From a virus, in IMG/VR virus record IMGVR_UViG_3300042922_001001, positions 1 to 40,456 of that record: 40,456 nucleotides of DNA, one strand, 5' to 3'. The translations under genes were made by a program, and so were the position numbers. Below, piece by piece: positions 23,247 to 31,476 of the stretch (the stretch's first letter is position 1; each line of letters begins with the position of its first letter). The notes beneath the pieces are model-generated. The model saw only the letters and a list, made by a program, of their open reading frames with translations. It ran no database searches and had not been told where the DNA came from.

Positions 23247-24488
23247 TCACGCGACGGTGATCGCCGGGGAGGTGCCGCCGGTGAACGACCCGGTCGCGGT
23301 GAAGGTGCCGATGCGCTCGTTGAACGTCACGGTCTTCGCGTTGCCCGGGAAGTTGCCGCCGGCGACCTTCGCACCGGACACGCCGGTGAGCTCGTTGATC
23401 TCCTTGGCGATGTCCGCGTTCGACGCGTTGTACGCGAGCGCGTCGGTGGCCTGACCATCGACGGTGAGCGTGAACGTGCCGCCCGTGGGGGCGCCGGTGA
23501 TGGTCACCGTGTAGGCGTCCTTCTCAGAGCCACCGGCCCCGAAGGTCACCTTGATCGCGCGCTGGAACTTCATGGTCGGCTTCTCGTTCTCGTCGAGAAG
23601 CAGGCCGCCGTCCGGTCCGAACTCGGGGTCCGTCACCGCGGTCGCCCCAGCGAACGAATGAACAACCGAGCGGTCCTTCATCGTGATGCCGTCGTAGTCC
23701 CAGACCTGGGTGACAGCGAGGCCACCACCGGCGGCGACACCGCCGCCCTTCGCACCCTGAGGCACGACGGGAGCGACGTTGGCGATGGCGATGGCGGTCT
23801 CGTGGACGAAGTAGGACTCCGTCGGGTCGAGCGCGTCGACCTCGATGATGACGAAGCCGGCGAGCTTGCCAACCACCCCCTCGCGCAGCGCCTCGGGCAG
23901 ACCCGAGGTGTCCACGTCGAGCAGCTTCTCGTAGGAGGCGATGGCCTCAGAGACGTCCGCGCCGACGAGCCAGTACCGGCCAGCCGAGGGCCAGTGCGCC
24001 TTCTGCGCGAGCTTGCGCGCCCGGATGGCGACCTTGCGCGGGTCCGACTCCGTCGCGTTCCCGGAGGCGGGGTTGAACGTCACACCGAAGACGAACGCTG
24101 CCGCGCGAAGTGCACCCACGACGAGGCTCTCGAACCACTCGAGGATCGCCCGCACCTGCGGCGCCTGGACGTCGCGGACGTAGTCGATGTCGTCGAGGGT
24201 CTCTTCCTCGGGCTGCAGGTGCACCGCGTTGTACGGGTGCCGGTTGAGCGCGACCTGGATCTTCGACTGCGAGAGCTTGTCGACGATGATCGAGTCATCG
24301 CCTCGCCAGTTCTTCTCGCGGGCGACGAGGACAGCGGGACGCTTGATGTTGACGACGTCCCCCTCCGCGCCCTTGAAGTCGGTCTCGCCGAATTTGTAGG
24401 TGAACAGGCTGGGCGCCTTCACCTCTCGGCGGAGCAGCCCCAGCGCGGTCTGCGCGAGCTTCTGCCCCTTGACGAAGATGTTTGCCAC
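23247..24488 (-). CDS. major capsid protein with C-terminal domain
   Basis: 413 aa. Residues 1-315 show the P22-type coat pattern for this position: an N-arm (MANIFVKGQKLAQTALGLLRREVKAPSL), a long charged helix (QVRAILEWFESLVVGALRAAAF) and GRYWLVGADVSEAIASYEK. From about 325 a separate domain (YTVTITGAPTGGTFTLTVDG, AYNASNADIAKEINELTGVSG) resembles a strand-helix decoration domain also found in other phage structural proteins. The start ATG is preceded by GAGGAGG. It follows the scaffold gene. Confidence 0.9.
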   Translation of the reverse strand: MANIFVKGQKLAQTALGLLRREVKAPSLFTYKFGETDFKGAEGDVVNIKRPAVLVAREKNWRGDDSIIVDKLSQSKIQVALNRHPYNAVHLQPEEETLDDIDYVRDVQAPQVRAILEWFESLVVGALRAAAFVFGVTFNPASGNATESDPRKVAIRARKLAQKAHWPSAGRYWLVGADVSEAIASYEKLLDVDTSGLPEALREGVVGKLAGFVIIEVDALDPTESYFVHETAIAIANVAPVVPQGAKGGGVAAGGGLAVTQVWDYDGITMKDRSVVHSFAGATAVTDPEFGPDGGLLLDENEKPTMKFQRAIKVTFGAGGSEKDAYTVTITGAPTGGTFTLTVDGQATDALAYNASNADIAKEINELTGVSGAKVAGGNFPGNAKTVTFNERIGTFTATGSFTGGTSPAITVA

Positions 24489-24545
24489 GATTCCTCCTCA
24501 GGATTGTTGGTGGCCCGTGAGCGTTCGTGGCGAACGTCTCCGGGT

Positions 24546-25100
24546 TCAGCGGCCGAGGGCCGCCTTGACGATGTCGTCGGCCGACATGTCGCCTTCGCTG
24601 ATCTGCTCTCCGTCGCCCTGTCCGTCGGCAGACGGCGCGGCGGGCTTCTTCGGCATGAGCTCGAGCAGCTCGTCGGCGTGCGCCTCGAGCTCCTCTTTGG
24701 TGGCCCCGCGGAGGGCGGACACGGGTACACCCTTCGCCTTCGCGACCTCCGCTGCCGTTGCGGCTGCGGCGTCTTTGGCCTCACGGTCGGCGAGCTTCTT
24801 CTCGGCGGCTTCGGCGCGGGCGAGGAGTTTCTCCTGCTCGGTCTTGTTCGCCTCTTCGAGCTCGTCGAACTTCTTGGCCTTCTCGGCGTTGGCTTTGGCC
24901 TGGTCTTCGTTCTTGCGAGACAGGGCCTTCCACTTCTCGGCTTCGGCGCGCGCCTTGTCGAGGTCGCTGTCGCCGCCCGTTTCGGGCTTGTTCTCGCCTC
25001 CGTCGCCGCCGCCTCCCTGCTCACCGTCGAGGTAGCGCAGGAACGGTCGGTGCCAGCTCGGGGCGAACAGCGGGCCGAGGGTGGGTCGTATGTCGGACAT
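24546..25100 (-). CDS. capsid scaffold protein
   Basis: 184 aa. After a polar N-terminus, residues about 45-125 form one long, highly charged coiled coil (DLDKARAEAEKWKALSRKNE, KTEQEKLLARAEAAEKKLAD), with an Ala-rich end, a pattern shared by phage scaffolds between portal/MuF and capsid genes. The C-terminus is acidic. A start at 25100 is chosen; a longer frame upstream is Pro/Ser-rich and crosses the repeats at 25111-25146. ACGGGG precedes the ATG. Confidence 0.88.
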   Translation of the reverse strand: MSDIRPTLGPLFAPSWHRPFLRYLDGEQGGGGDGGENKPETGGDSDLDKARAEAEKWKALSRKNEDQAKANAEKAKKFDELEEANKTEQEKLLARAEAAEKKLADREAKDAAAATAAEVAKAKGVPVSALRGATKEELEAHADELLELMPKKPAAPSADGQGDGEQISEGDMSADDIVKAALGR

Positions 25101-25110
25101 GGTGATGATC

Positions 25111-25146
25111 CCCGTTTCGGAGTGGTGGAGGCGTCCCCGTTTCGGG
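25111..25146. repeat. paired CCCGTTTCGG repeats upstream of the scaffold gene
   Basis: CCCGTTTCGG at 25111-25120 and CCCGTTTCGGG at 25136-25146, 25 bp apart. The second copy extends into a 16-base match with the pair in front of the small terminase gene (29541-29573). Each forms a four-base-pair stem around TTT. They lie right before the ATG of the scaffold gene. Confidence 0.6.
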
Positions 25147-25173
25147 TCGCCAGGAACCCGCGGGTGCGGGTGG

Positions 25174-26016
25174 TCAGGTGAGGTCGTCGGGGCCGGTGAA
25201 CCGGTCCTCGCGCCAGGCGAGGGTGGGGCCGAGCTCGCCATGCTCACGGGTGACGATCAGCTCGGTGAAGTCGCTGATACGACGCCCCTTGGCGTCCGTC
25301 TTCCCGAGGCCGAGGTCGACGGCGCTGCGGTCGAACCGTCCGAGCTGCTCCCAGATCTCGGAGTGCGTCTCCTCGACCACGTCGCGGTCGATCGAGATAC
25401 CCGGGTCGTACGCTGCGCGGACGCCACGCTCTCCGCAGTCACACCCCGGGTGCAGCGGCTGCAGCTCGCCGACGCGGTAACGCTGCGTCGCCGCGATGAC
25501 GCAGAGAGCGCAGTTCTCGTTGCCGGAGAGCACCCGCACGGTGTACTCGAACCCGGTCGCTGTGTACGCATCCCGTGACTGCCGGCTCCGCGCCTGCTGC
25601 AGGTCGCTCGCCGCGATCGACAGCAACCGTTTCCGGCCGGCGGCGCGGGCTTGGTCGAAGCTCTTACCGTCGGCAAGGGCCGAGTACGCCGCGATCGCAG
25701 GGCGCCGGTACACCTCCGACGCGGGCACGCCGCGGTAGCCGATAACCCGGTCCCGGTCGACGCCGGGCATGGTGCGCACGCGCTGGCCGTCGAGGGTGGC
25801 GAGGCGCTGGACGAACGCGTTCGCGAGGGCGGCGGACTGCATCTGCCCGCCCTGCACCGCCGATGCGACGCGACCGATGATCCGGTCGACATCCTCATCG
25901 CGCAGTTCGCGGGATCCGTCCCACACCGCAGCCGCGTAGGCCAGGGTGCGGGAGCGGATGCCCGCGCTCTGCCGCATGTACGCCGCGGTCAGGGTGTCAG
26001 GAGTCAGCTCCGGCAT
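25174..26016 (-). CDS. MuF-like minor capsid protein
   Basis: 280 aa. Mostly helical N-terminal two thirds. A C-terminal zinc-binding-like motif is typical of phage Mu F / SPP1 gp7 minor heads: NENCALC around 167-173, then PLHPGCDC near 190. The gene follows the portal with a 20-base overlap and precedes the scaffold, the usual MuF place. In this family the protein goes into the head and helps DNA exit. No toxin domain is fused at the C-terminus. Confidence 0.82.
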   Translation of the reverse strand: MPELTPDTLTAAYMRQSAGIRSRTLAYAAAVWDGSRELRDEDVDRIIGRVASAVQGGQMQSAALANAFVQRLATLDGQRVRTMPGVDRDRVIGYRGVPASEVYRRPAIAAYSALADGKSFDQARAAGRKRLLSIAASDLQQARSRQSRDAYTATGFEYTVRVLSGNENCALCVIAATQRYRVGELQPLHPGCDCGERGVRAAYDPGISIDRDVVEETHSEIWEQLGRFDRSAVDLGLGKTDAKGRRISDFTELIVTREHGELGPTLAWREDRFTGPDDLT

Positions 26017-27337
26017 CGGTGATCGCTCCCGTCAGCGCCGCCTGCTGCAGCATCTCCGCGGCACGGTTCGCTTCCTCGCCGTCGATCTCGTCCGGCGACA
26101 TGCCGAAGACGTTCTCGTCGATCCACCGCTGCGACCGCCCGGACCCCTTCGCTGCGAGAGCAGCCGCGGCCTTCTCGGTGAGGGAGACGTGCTCGGGAGA
26201 CTCGAACGACACCTTGATCGTCTCGTCCTCGTCGAGCCCGAGGATCCGCAGCGCCGCGAGCAGGGCTGCTTCCATCGGCGCTCCGCATCGGTTGATGCGG
26301 TCTTTCGCCTTCTGGATCTCGCCCTTGTGCGCGTTCGCGGCGCCCGCGGCCGACTGGTTCTGCCCCTCGGGGATGAACACGTCGATCGGGGTGCGCATGA
26401 CCGCGGCGAAGTCGCGCGCGTCGGTCTTCTCACCGTCGAGGAGGGGCCGGATGTCGACCTCGTTCGACTCCCAGATATCGATGCCTTCGGGAAGATCGAT
26501 GAGGGCGCCGGGGGCGAAGTCGAGGCGCTTTCCCCAGTCGATGTCGTTGCCGTTATCGTCCTCTTCGGGGAGGTTCTTGATCGCGCGGGCCTTGAACGCC
26601 TGGAAGGCGGTGACGACGAGTCGCTGCAGCTTGCCGAGGTTGATGCGGTCGATGACGTCGATGTGAGGCTCGAACTCCGCCACGCCGTCCTCGTTCTCCA
26701 TCGCGAACACGGGCACGGGCCCGTCGTACTCCTCCGGGTCGCCGTCAAGCAACCAGTCCCCGGCGATGGATCCGCGGATGGTGCCGCTCTCGGTCTTCAC
26801 CGTGCGGACGAAACGCTGGCGGATGCCGGGCACCCACACCTGCGCGTAGTCCCGCTCGGTGTCGTTGTTACGCCACGCGCGCAGTGCCGCGCGAGCGCGC
26901 CACGGCTGCGACGGGTCGGGGGCGGTGATGACCTTCTCGGGCGGCTCGGAGGTGATGACCGGCTCACCGTCGCGGATGCCGGTGATGAGGTACGACACCC
27001 GCACGGTGAGCATGGTGCGCACCGCGTCGGCGAACACCACAGATAGGCGGTTGTCGCGCCATACCTTACGCAGCGCCACGACAGCCGGACTCGTGCGCGA
27101 TGACCCGACCCGCACCCCCGTGGGTACGATCCGGCCCGCGAGAGACTGGCACGCCAGGCCCGCGTAGTTGGTGCGCGCCTTCTTCTGGAACGCCACCCAC
27201 GCTTCCTTGGTGTTCTTCCCCATCTCGGGCATCGGCGCGTTCCCGGAGGCGTACGCGCGCAGCTCGGCGACCTTGGGGGCGCGGGCGTCCATCCGCTTGG
27301 CGAGGATCGGGAGCCACTCCTCCGGCGTGCGGGCCAT
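25997..27337 (-). CDS. portal protein (SPP1 gp6-like)
   Basis: 446 aa. Features of the SPP1-type portal: an N-terminal helical region (GKNTKEAWVAFQKKARTNYAGLACQSLAGRIV), an early strand block (VRVSYLITGIRDGEPVITSEPPEKV), the NLGKLQRLVVTAFQAFKARAI helix, and the late TPIDVFIPEGQNQSAAGAANA region before the long crown helices. Its length is normal for the family. It is directly downstream of the large terminase with a 10-base gap. Confidence 0.92.
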   Translation of the reverse strand: MARTPEEWLPILAKRMDARAPKVAELRAYASGNAPMPEMGKNTKEAWVAFQKKARTNYAGLACQSLAGRIVPTGVRVGSSRTSPAVVALRKVWRDNRLSVVFADAVRTMLTVRVSYLITGIRDGEPVITSEPPEKVITAPDPSQPWRARAALRAWRNNDTERDYAQVWVPGIRQRFVRTVKTESGTIRGSIAGDWLLDGDPEEYDGPVPVFAMENEDGVAEFEPHIDVIDRINLGKLQRLVVTAFQAFKARAIKNLPEEDDNGNDIDWGKRLDFAPGALIDLPEGIDIWESNEVDIRPLLDGEKTDARDFAAVMRTPIDVFIPEGQNQSAAGAANAHKGEIQKAKDRINRCGAPMEAALLAALRILGLDEDETIKVSFESPEHVSLTEKAAAALAAKGSGRSQRWIDENVFGMSPDEIDGEEANRAAEMLQQAALTGAITDAGADS

Positions 27338-27347
27338 CGGCTACCCC

Positions 27348-29036
27348 CTATCTGAGCTGTCGCGGCATCCGGCGCCGTGTGTTCGCGGTGACGCCCTTAC
27401 CGATCGCGTCGTTGCCGGCGGCGAAGGCGAACGCAGCCCCGTAGGTCGCGTCGATCTTGCCGTAGTCCTGGTTGTCGTCGGCCTTCTTCAGCACGTACCC
27501 GGCGCGGCGCGGGTCGCGACGCGCGTTGAGGAAGTGCCGGATCACCGCGGGGTCTCCGTCGAAGGTGACCTCGACCTGCCGGATCGACGAGTAGAGCTGC
27601 TCGAACGTCTCGCACGTGCGCGTGACGTCCTTCTGCTTCCATCGGATCGGCTCGGCCACGCTCATCTTCGCCTTGAGGCGCTTGTGGTGCGCGGCCTCCC
27701 ACGACTTCACCTCACCCGCCCACCCGGCGGACGGGTCGGCGTAAAACCCGACCACGTTGTAGTCGCGGAACGCCTTGGCGACGGCCTGCTCGATCTCGAG
27801 CTTCGGCGGCCGCCATCCTTCTCCGGCGGGCCCGTCGGGCTGCTCCCACATGCCGATGACGAAGAAGTGCCGCTGCGTCACGGAGTAGCCCATGAGCACG
27901 GTCGAGTCGGCGAGGTGCTTGTCTTTACGTCCCTCCGAGCCGTCGAAGCCCAGGGTGACCGGCTCGGACTTGCTGACGACCTTCCCGGCTCCCGCTTCCA
28001 CACACGCGCGAATCTCAGGGTCGGACACGTACGCGTCGCGCGCGGCGTCGATCTGGTTCAAGAAGTCCGCGCGCATCACGGCGGGGTCGTTCGCGGTGTC
28101 GAAGAAGTCCAGTGCGCCGCGGTGCACGTCGAACCAGCCCGGCGGGCATGGCGGGTCGTGCAGCAGGCATCCGTCGGGGTGCTTTGCGGAGTCGCCATAT
28201 GCGACGCGCAGACCGTGCACGAGCGAGTCCATGTCGTCGATCTGAGTTCTCGCCGGCGCGGGCCGGTGGTCGAAGTAGATCGAGCGGACGTCCTCGAGGT
28301 TCTTGTACTTGCCAGACTGGATGTCGTTCCAGAACTCGAACGACTGCTCCGCGACCGACCGCTCGCCGAGCGTGTACGCGTTCGGCGTCTCGATCGTGAC
28401 GCCGCCGAGCTTGGTCGCGTTGTTGCGGAGCGTCTGCGCGAGCTTCACTCCGCCATTGGAGCGCACCCACGTCTCGGTCTGGTCGAGCGATGCCGCGACC
28501 GCCTTGAATCCCTTGATCGTCGTCGCCGACGATGTGATGGGCACGATGCGGCCACGCTCGAGCGCGACGAAGGAGTCCATTGGCTCGAGGTTGAACTCGT
28601 CGGGCGCGGACCCCTGGCGGAGCATCTCGAGCAGCGGCTCCCATGTGTTTTTCGTCTGCTCCTCCGACACCGCGGCGATCGCGACGTACGGGGTGCGCAC
28701 CTTCGACCAGGGCTTACCCACCGGCTGCCCGTCGGCATCCCACCCGTCGGGCACGACGTCGAAGATGCCCTCGGCGATCATGATGCCGCCGACAAACGGC
28801 GACTTGCCCCACCCGCGCGGGCGTATGAGCGAGCCACGGTGGATCATCCGACGACCAGTGACGGGGTCGATGCGGTAGAGCTCGTTGAGGAACTCCTGCT
28901 GCTCGACCGTGAGCACGAACGGGTCGAAGATGTCGTCGTCGCCGGCGTCCGGGCGGCCGAGGTACGCGGCCATCTGGTCGGCGATTGACCAACCGAGGGT
29001 CGGGAAGTCGCCCTCAAATTGCGGCACCCACGGCAT
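27348..29036 (-). CDS. terminase large subunit
   Basis: 562 aa. ATPase motifs: Walker A RPRGWGKS at 72-79 and Walker B AASLDQTE (Asp185, catalytic Glu188). Nuclease domain: GFDGSEGRKD with Asp365 and a later acidic cluster including KIDATYGAAFAFA near 535. It cuts and pumps DNA into the prohead together with the portal. A 1-base overlap with the small subunit stop indicates coupling. With the HNH gene nearby, a cos-type mechanism is likely. Confidence 0.93.
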   Translation of the reverse strand: MPWVPQFEGDFPTLGWSIADQMAAYLGRPDAGDDDIFDPFVLTVEQQEFLNELYRIDPVTGRRMIHRGSLIRPRGWGKSPFVGGIMIAEGIFDVVPDGWDADGQPVGKPWSKVRTPYVAIAAVSEEQTKNTWEPLLEMLRQGSAPDEFNLEPMDSFVALERGRIVPITSSATTIKGFKAVAASLDQTETWVRSNGGVKLAQTLRNNATKLGGVTIETPNAYTLGERSVAEQSFEFWNDIQSGKYKNLEDVRSIYFDHRPAPARTQIDDMDSLVHGLRVAYGDSAKHPDGCLLHDPPCPPGWFDVHRGALDFFDTANDPAVMRADFLNQIDAARDAYVSDPEIRACVEAGAGKVVSKSEPVTLGFDGSEGRKDKHLADSTVLMGYSVTQRHFFVIGMWEQPDGPAGEGWRPPKLEIEQAVAKAFRDYNVVGFYADPSAGWAGEVKSWEAAHHKRLKAKMSVAEPIRWKQKDVTRTCETFEQLYSSIRQVEVTFDGDPAVIRHFLNARRDPRRAGYVLKKADDNQDYGKIDATYGAAFAFAAGNDAIGKGVTANTRRRMPRQLR

Positions 29037-29533
29037 CAGGCGGAGTCCTTCCGAGTGATCCCCCGCATCCGATCCCGCGACGACACGGCTCGTTCGACAC
29101 GCTCCGCAGACTCGACCTCCGCCGTCGTCGCGAGCGCGAACTGCATCCGCAACCGCGCCCGGTCCTCCGGGGTGAAGCCGTACTTCGCCTCACGCAGCCG
29201 CAGCTCCCCGGCGAGCTTCACGTCGCCCTTCCAGAACTGCGCATGGATCAGCGCCGTCTCAGCGAGGTACGCCCAGTCCATCTCCGTGAACTCCACGGCG
29301 AGGGGGTGACGGGTGAGCATGTCCCACCAGGCGCGTGTCTGCGCCGGCCACGTAAACCGCTTCTTGACGATCGCGGAGTTGCCGTCCTCGTCCTTGCCGA
29401 CCGCATCGAGGTAGAACGTCGGCAACTTCGGCTGGGTGGTCGGCTGAATCTCCAGCACACGCAGCTCGACGGCATCCTTGTTGCGGCGAGCGCGCTTACT
29501 GGCGTCCTTCGGAGCGAAACCGCGTCCAGCCAT
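29036..29533 (-). CDS. terminase small subunit
   Basis: 165 aa. Basic N-terminus (MAGRGFAPKDASKRARRNKD), a WPAQTRAWWDMLTRHPLAVEFTEMDW block and a helical region with LAETALIHAQFWKGDVKLAGELRLRE, typical of actinobacteriophage small terminases. It recognises the packaging site, likely in the 29534-29701 gap. The ATG at 29533 stands 7 bases after a CCCGAAACGGG repeat. Confidence 0.88.
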   Translation of the reverse strand: MAGRGFAPKDASKRARRNKDAVELRVLEIQPTTQPKLPTFYLDAVGKDEDGNSAIVKKRFTWPAQTRAWWDMLTRHPLAVEFTEMDWAYLAETALIHAQFWKGDVKLAGELRLREAKYGFTPEDRARLRMQFALATTAEVESAERVERAVSSRDRMRGITRKDSA

Positions 29534-29701
29534 GTCACACCCCGTTTCGGGTCGCCGAGGCGCCCGTTTCGGGCATCACAGCAGGGGCGCATCACGCGCG
29601 CACTCGAATTCCCCAGAGTCGTACAAACTGAAAACGCCAGCCCCTCTCCGCGAGACGAGTCCCCGGGGGTGGGGGGGTCCCCGGGTGGGTGTGGGATCTT
29701 G
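29534..29701. other. candidate cos region, G-rich
   Basis: A 168-base gap between HNH and small terminase genes. It contains two GTCCCCGGG copies 18 bp apart (29659-29667, 29677-29685) around a run of G tracts (29665-29694) able to form a quadruplex. The pair of CCCGTTTCGGG repeats (29541-29573) also lies here. Cos sites of HNH-type phages usually lie in this gap. No cut position can be read from sequence alone. Confidence 0.45.
29541..29573. repeat. paired CCCGTTTCGGG repeats upstream of small terminase
   Basis: CCCGTTTCGGG at 29541-29551 and 29563-29573, 22 bp apart. The first is part of the 16-base sequence shared with 25135-25150. These two places, each just before a structural gene, are the only sites I found in the window. 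Confidence 0.6.
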
Positions 29702-30007
29702 TCAGCGCCTGCCTGGATGCCGTTCTCTCGGATGACGTGCTGACGGGTGTCGGGCCGCGTTGCGTGCGGCTACGGCCTCTCGCTGCGTCTCGCGGTTGTG
29801 GTGCCAGTGGCACAGGGTGCGGACGTCAGCGACTGTGGTGCGCTCCCCCGGTCTCCATTGGGTGAGGTGAGCGGCTTGCAGGTTGTCCGTCGCGGGGCAG
29901 CGTGTGCCATCGGACAGCGTCGCTACGCAGCGGTGACCGTCACGCTCGAGACAGGCGGAGCGTACGGCAGAGGGAACGTGGGTCGGTCGACTGTTCTCCC
30001 ACGGCAT
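29702..30007 (-). CDS. HNH endonuclease
   Basis: 101 aa. HNH domain with two structural Cys pairs (RDGHRCVATL and TRCPATD) and the active site in NLQAAHLTQWRPGE and TLCHWHHN (HNH histidines and Asn). The C-terminus is a His/Arg-rich tail. Adjacent to the terminases, as in HK97 gp74-type phages, where the HNH protein is needed with terminase for cos cleavage (established for that group). Starts at 30022 or 30019 are also possible. Confidence 0.85.
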   Translation of the reverse strand: MPWENSRPTHVPSAVRSACLERDGHRCVATLSDGTRCPATDNLQAAHLTQWRPGERTTVADVRTLCHWHHNRETQREAVAARNAARHPSARHPRERHPGRR

Positions 30008-30055
30008 CGCACACCCCATCACTTGAGCGAGCCGTTCGAGACTGAGGTGGCCCCC

Positions 30056-30877
30056 TTAGGAACCGCCCGCGCGGCGCGCCAACATGTCGATTCGTCGGGC
30101 ATCCGCAACGTACACGTCGTCAAGAACGAACCTTGCGACGGTGAGGGCGTCGTTGGCGTCCTCATTCGTGGGCACGTCCTCGATATCCCCGTGGGCCATA
30201 TCGTTCCCCAGTATTCGGAGAGCGTGTGCCATGTCCTTCGTGCCGTTGCGGATGTGGCCGTCAGTTTGAAGCTGGTTGATCTTAGCCACGAGACTCCCAG
30301 AGGTGACCCCGCGATCCTTCGCGGTTGCTTCGATGACGCTCCTGACCAACAACAGGACGGCGCGATACGCGCCGACGCTGTACGCGTCATGCGCTTCTTT
30401 CAAGTACCCGGCGACGCCTGCTGGGATGAACTCGACGTCAACGGGGCGCATGGAGGGCGGGGACCATGAGGTGATCGTCATCGCCTCCCCCTCGTCTGTG
30501 GCTCTGGACGCATCAAGCATCTGATTCGGCTTGAAAGTGATGCTCCTTGCAGCTTCCCGGTCGCCGACTGCCACGTTAAAACGTTGGCAAGCATCACACG
30601 TAGCTGCGATCTCGAACCTGTAATTGGCATAGCGATCAGCCACCAGCTCGGCAACCACGCGCCCTGTTCGGGCGGTGAAGTGCGTTTGATTGCCGCAGAA
30701 GGCGCAGGTTCCGGAGAGCATGAGGTCAATGTTGTCAGCGGCGACGGGCCTGGCGAAAGCCACGTTGGCGCGCCGGCCAGTCACGAACAGGTATCCGCAG
30801 CGGTCAAAGCCGGGCGCAGAAGGTGCTGCGCACGTGAGGCAGAGCGCCCGGTGTGTCACAGCGACCAGGCGCCCCAC
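30056..30877 (-). CDS. DUF4145 (HEPN-like) domain protein
   Basis: 273 aa. The N-terminal half has two zinc-like pairs: CLTC near residue 13 and CAFC near residue 58, with another Cys pair (CDAC) near 94. The C-terminal half (about 145-265) fits DUF4145: IPAGVAGYLKEAHDAYSVGAYRAVLLLVRSVIEATAKDRG, then LRILGNDMAHGD with the GN..AH signature. DUF4145 is a HEPN-related fold found with restriction and defence genes. It stands alone between a terminator and the packaging genes. GTG at 30859 is an alternative start. Function unproven; anti-phage defence or RNA binding are options. Confidence 0.8.
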   Translation of the reverse strand: MGRLVAVTHRALCLTCAAPSAPGFDRCGYLFVTGRRANVAFARPVAADNIDLMLSGTCAFCGNQTHFTARTGRVVAELVADRYANYRFEIAATCDACQRFNVAVGDREAARSITFKPNQMLDASRATDEGEAMTITSWSPPSMRPVDVEFIPAGVAGYLKEAHDAYSVGAYRAVLLLVRSVIEATAKDRGVTSGSLVAKINQLQTDGHIRNGTKDMAHALRILGNDMAHGDIEDVPTNEDANDALTVARFVLDDVYVADARRIDMLARRAGGS

Positions 30878-31182
30878 CCATCACGGGCAGCGTCCCGACA
30901 GCCCATCACCGCTCCGGAGTGTGCACACGATTCAGCAGGCGAGAAGGTGACGGCTTGAGCCCTGCTAGCCCCCGTATTCGGGCATCGTGGCAGGACCGTC
31001 ACCATCTGCGCGTGCCAGTGGCGGGGGTTGGTGAGCGTGTGGTGTCGGGACGAAGCATGGGAACGACAAAGCCCCGGCTACCTGGTGAGGGCCGGGGCTG
31101 TCGTTGCGTGGAAATGTTCCACTGATATCACCGTACCCTGGCCACATTGGCCACATTGGAACAGTTTTTCTTACATCGCCCG
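30878..31182. other. gene-free stretch with terminator and small palindromes
   Basis: About 305 bases without a supported gene. It holds the terminator at 31064-31104, a 15-base palindrome GTGGAAATGTTCCAC at about 31109-31123, and a tandem TGGCCACAT repeat near 31139-31156. These may be operators for the DUF4145 gene or the late region, but no clear promoter was found. Confidence 0.5.
31064..31104 (-). terminator. terminator of the early/replication operon
   Basis: A GC-rich stem (GCCCCGGC at 31071-31078 with 31091-31098, extended on both sides with an A bulge) and a 12-base loop. On the minus strand it is followed by TTTGTCGTT. It stands about 80 bases past the last early gene. Confidence 0.7.
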
Positions 31183-31476
31183 CTAGGCGTGTCGCCGAGA
31201 ACGCTGCTCAGCAACCGAACCGAACATCGACGGCTGCCGGCGCCCGAAAGTCGGGGCATCCCGGTAAGCGCTCTTGATCGCCTCGAGGCGGTACGCGTCC
31301 CCCATGTTCACGAGGATCGTTCCGTCATCGGCGCGCATCGTTCGAATCGCGTCAAGGTCCTCAGCTACCCAGCGGCGGAGCGTGCGCTTCGACCGGCGGA
31401 GTTCCTTCGCTGCTTCGGCATATGACGCCCAAGCCTTCATACGGCGTGTGGGTGCTTCAGTTTCGTTGACGGTCAA
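31183..31476 (-). CDS. small HTH (AlpA/MerR-like) protein
   Basis: 97 aa. HTH at about 18-38: YAEAAKELRRSKRTLRRWVAED, then a wing with DDGTILVNMGDAYRLEAIKSAY. The TTG start at 31476 overlaps the DnaB stop (TTGA) and has GGAGA six bases before it; an internal ATG (MKAWASY) is an alternative. It is the last gene of the replication operon, before the terminator. A regulator of the switch to late genes is conceivable but not shown. Confidence 0.6.
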   Translation of the reverse strand: MTVNETEAPTRRMKAWASYAEAAKELRRSKRTLRRWVAEDLDAIRTMRADDGTILVNMGDAYRLEAIKSAYRDAPTFGRRQPSMFGSVAEQRSRRHA

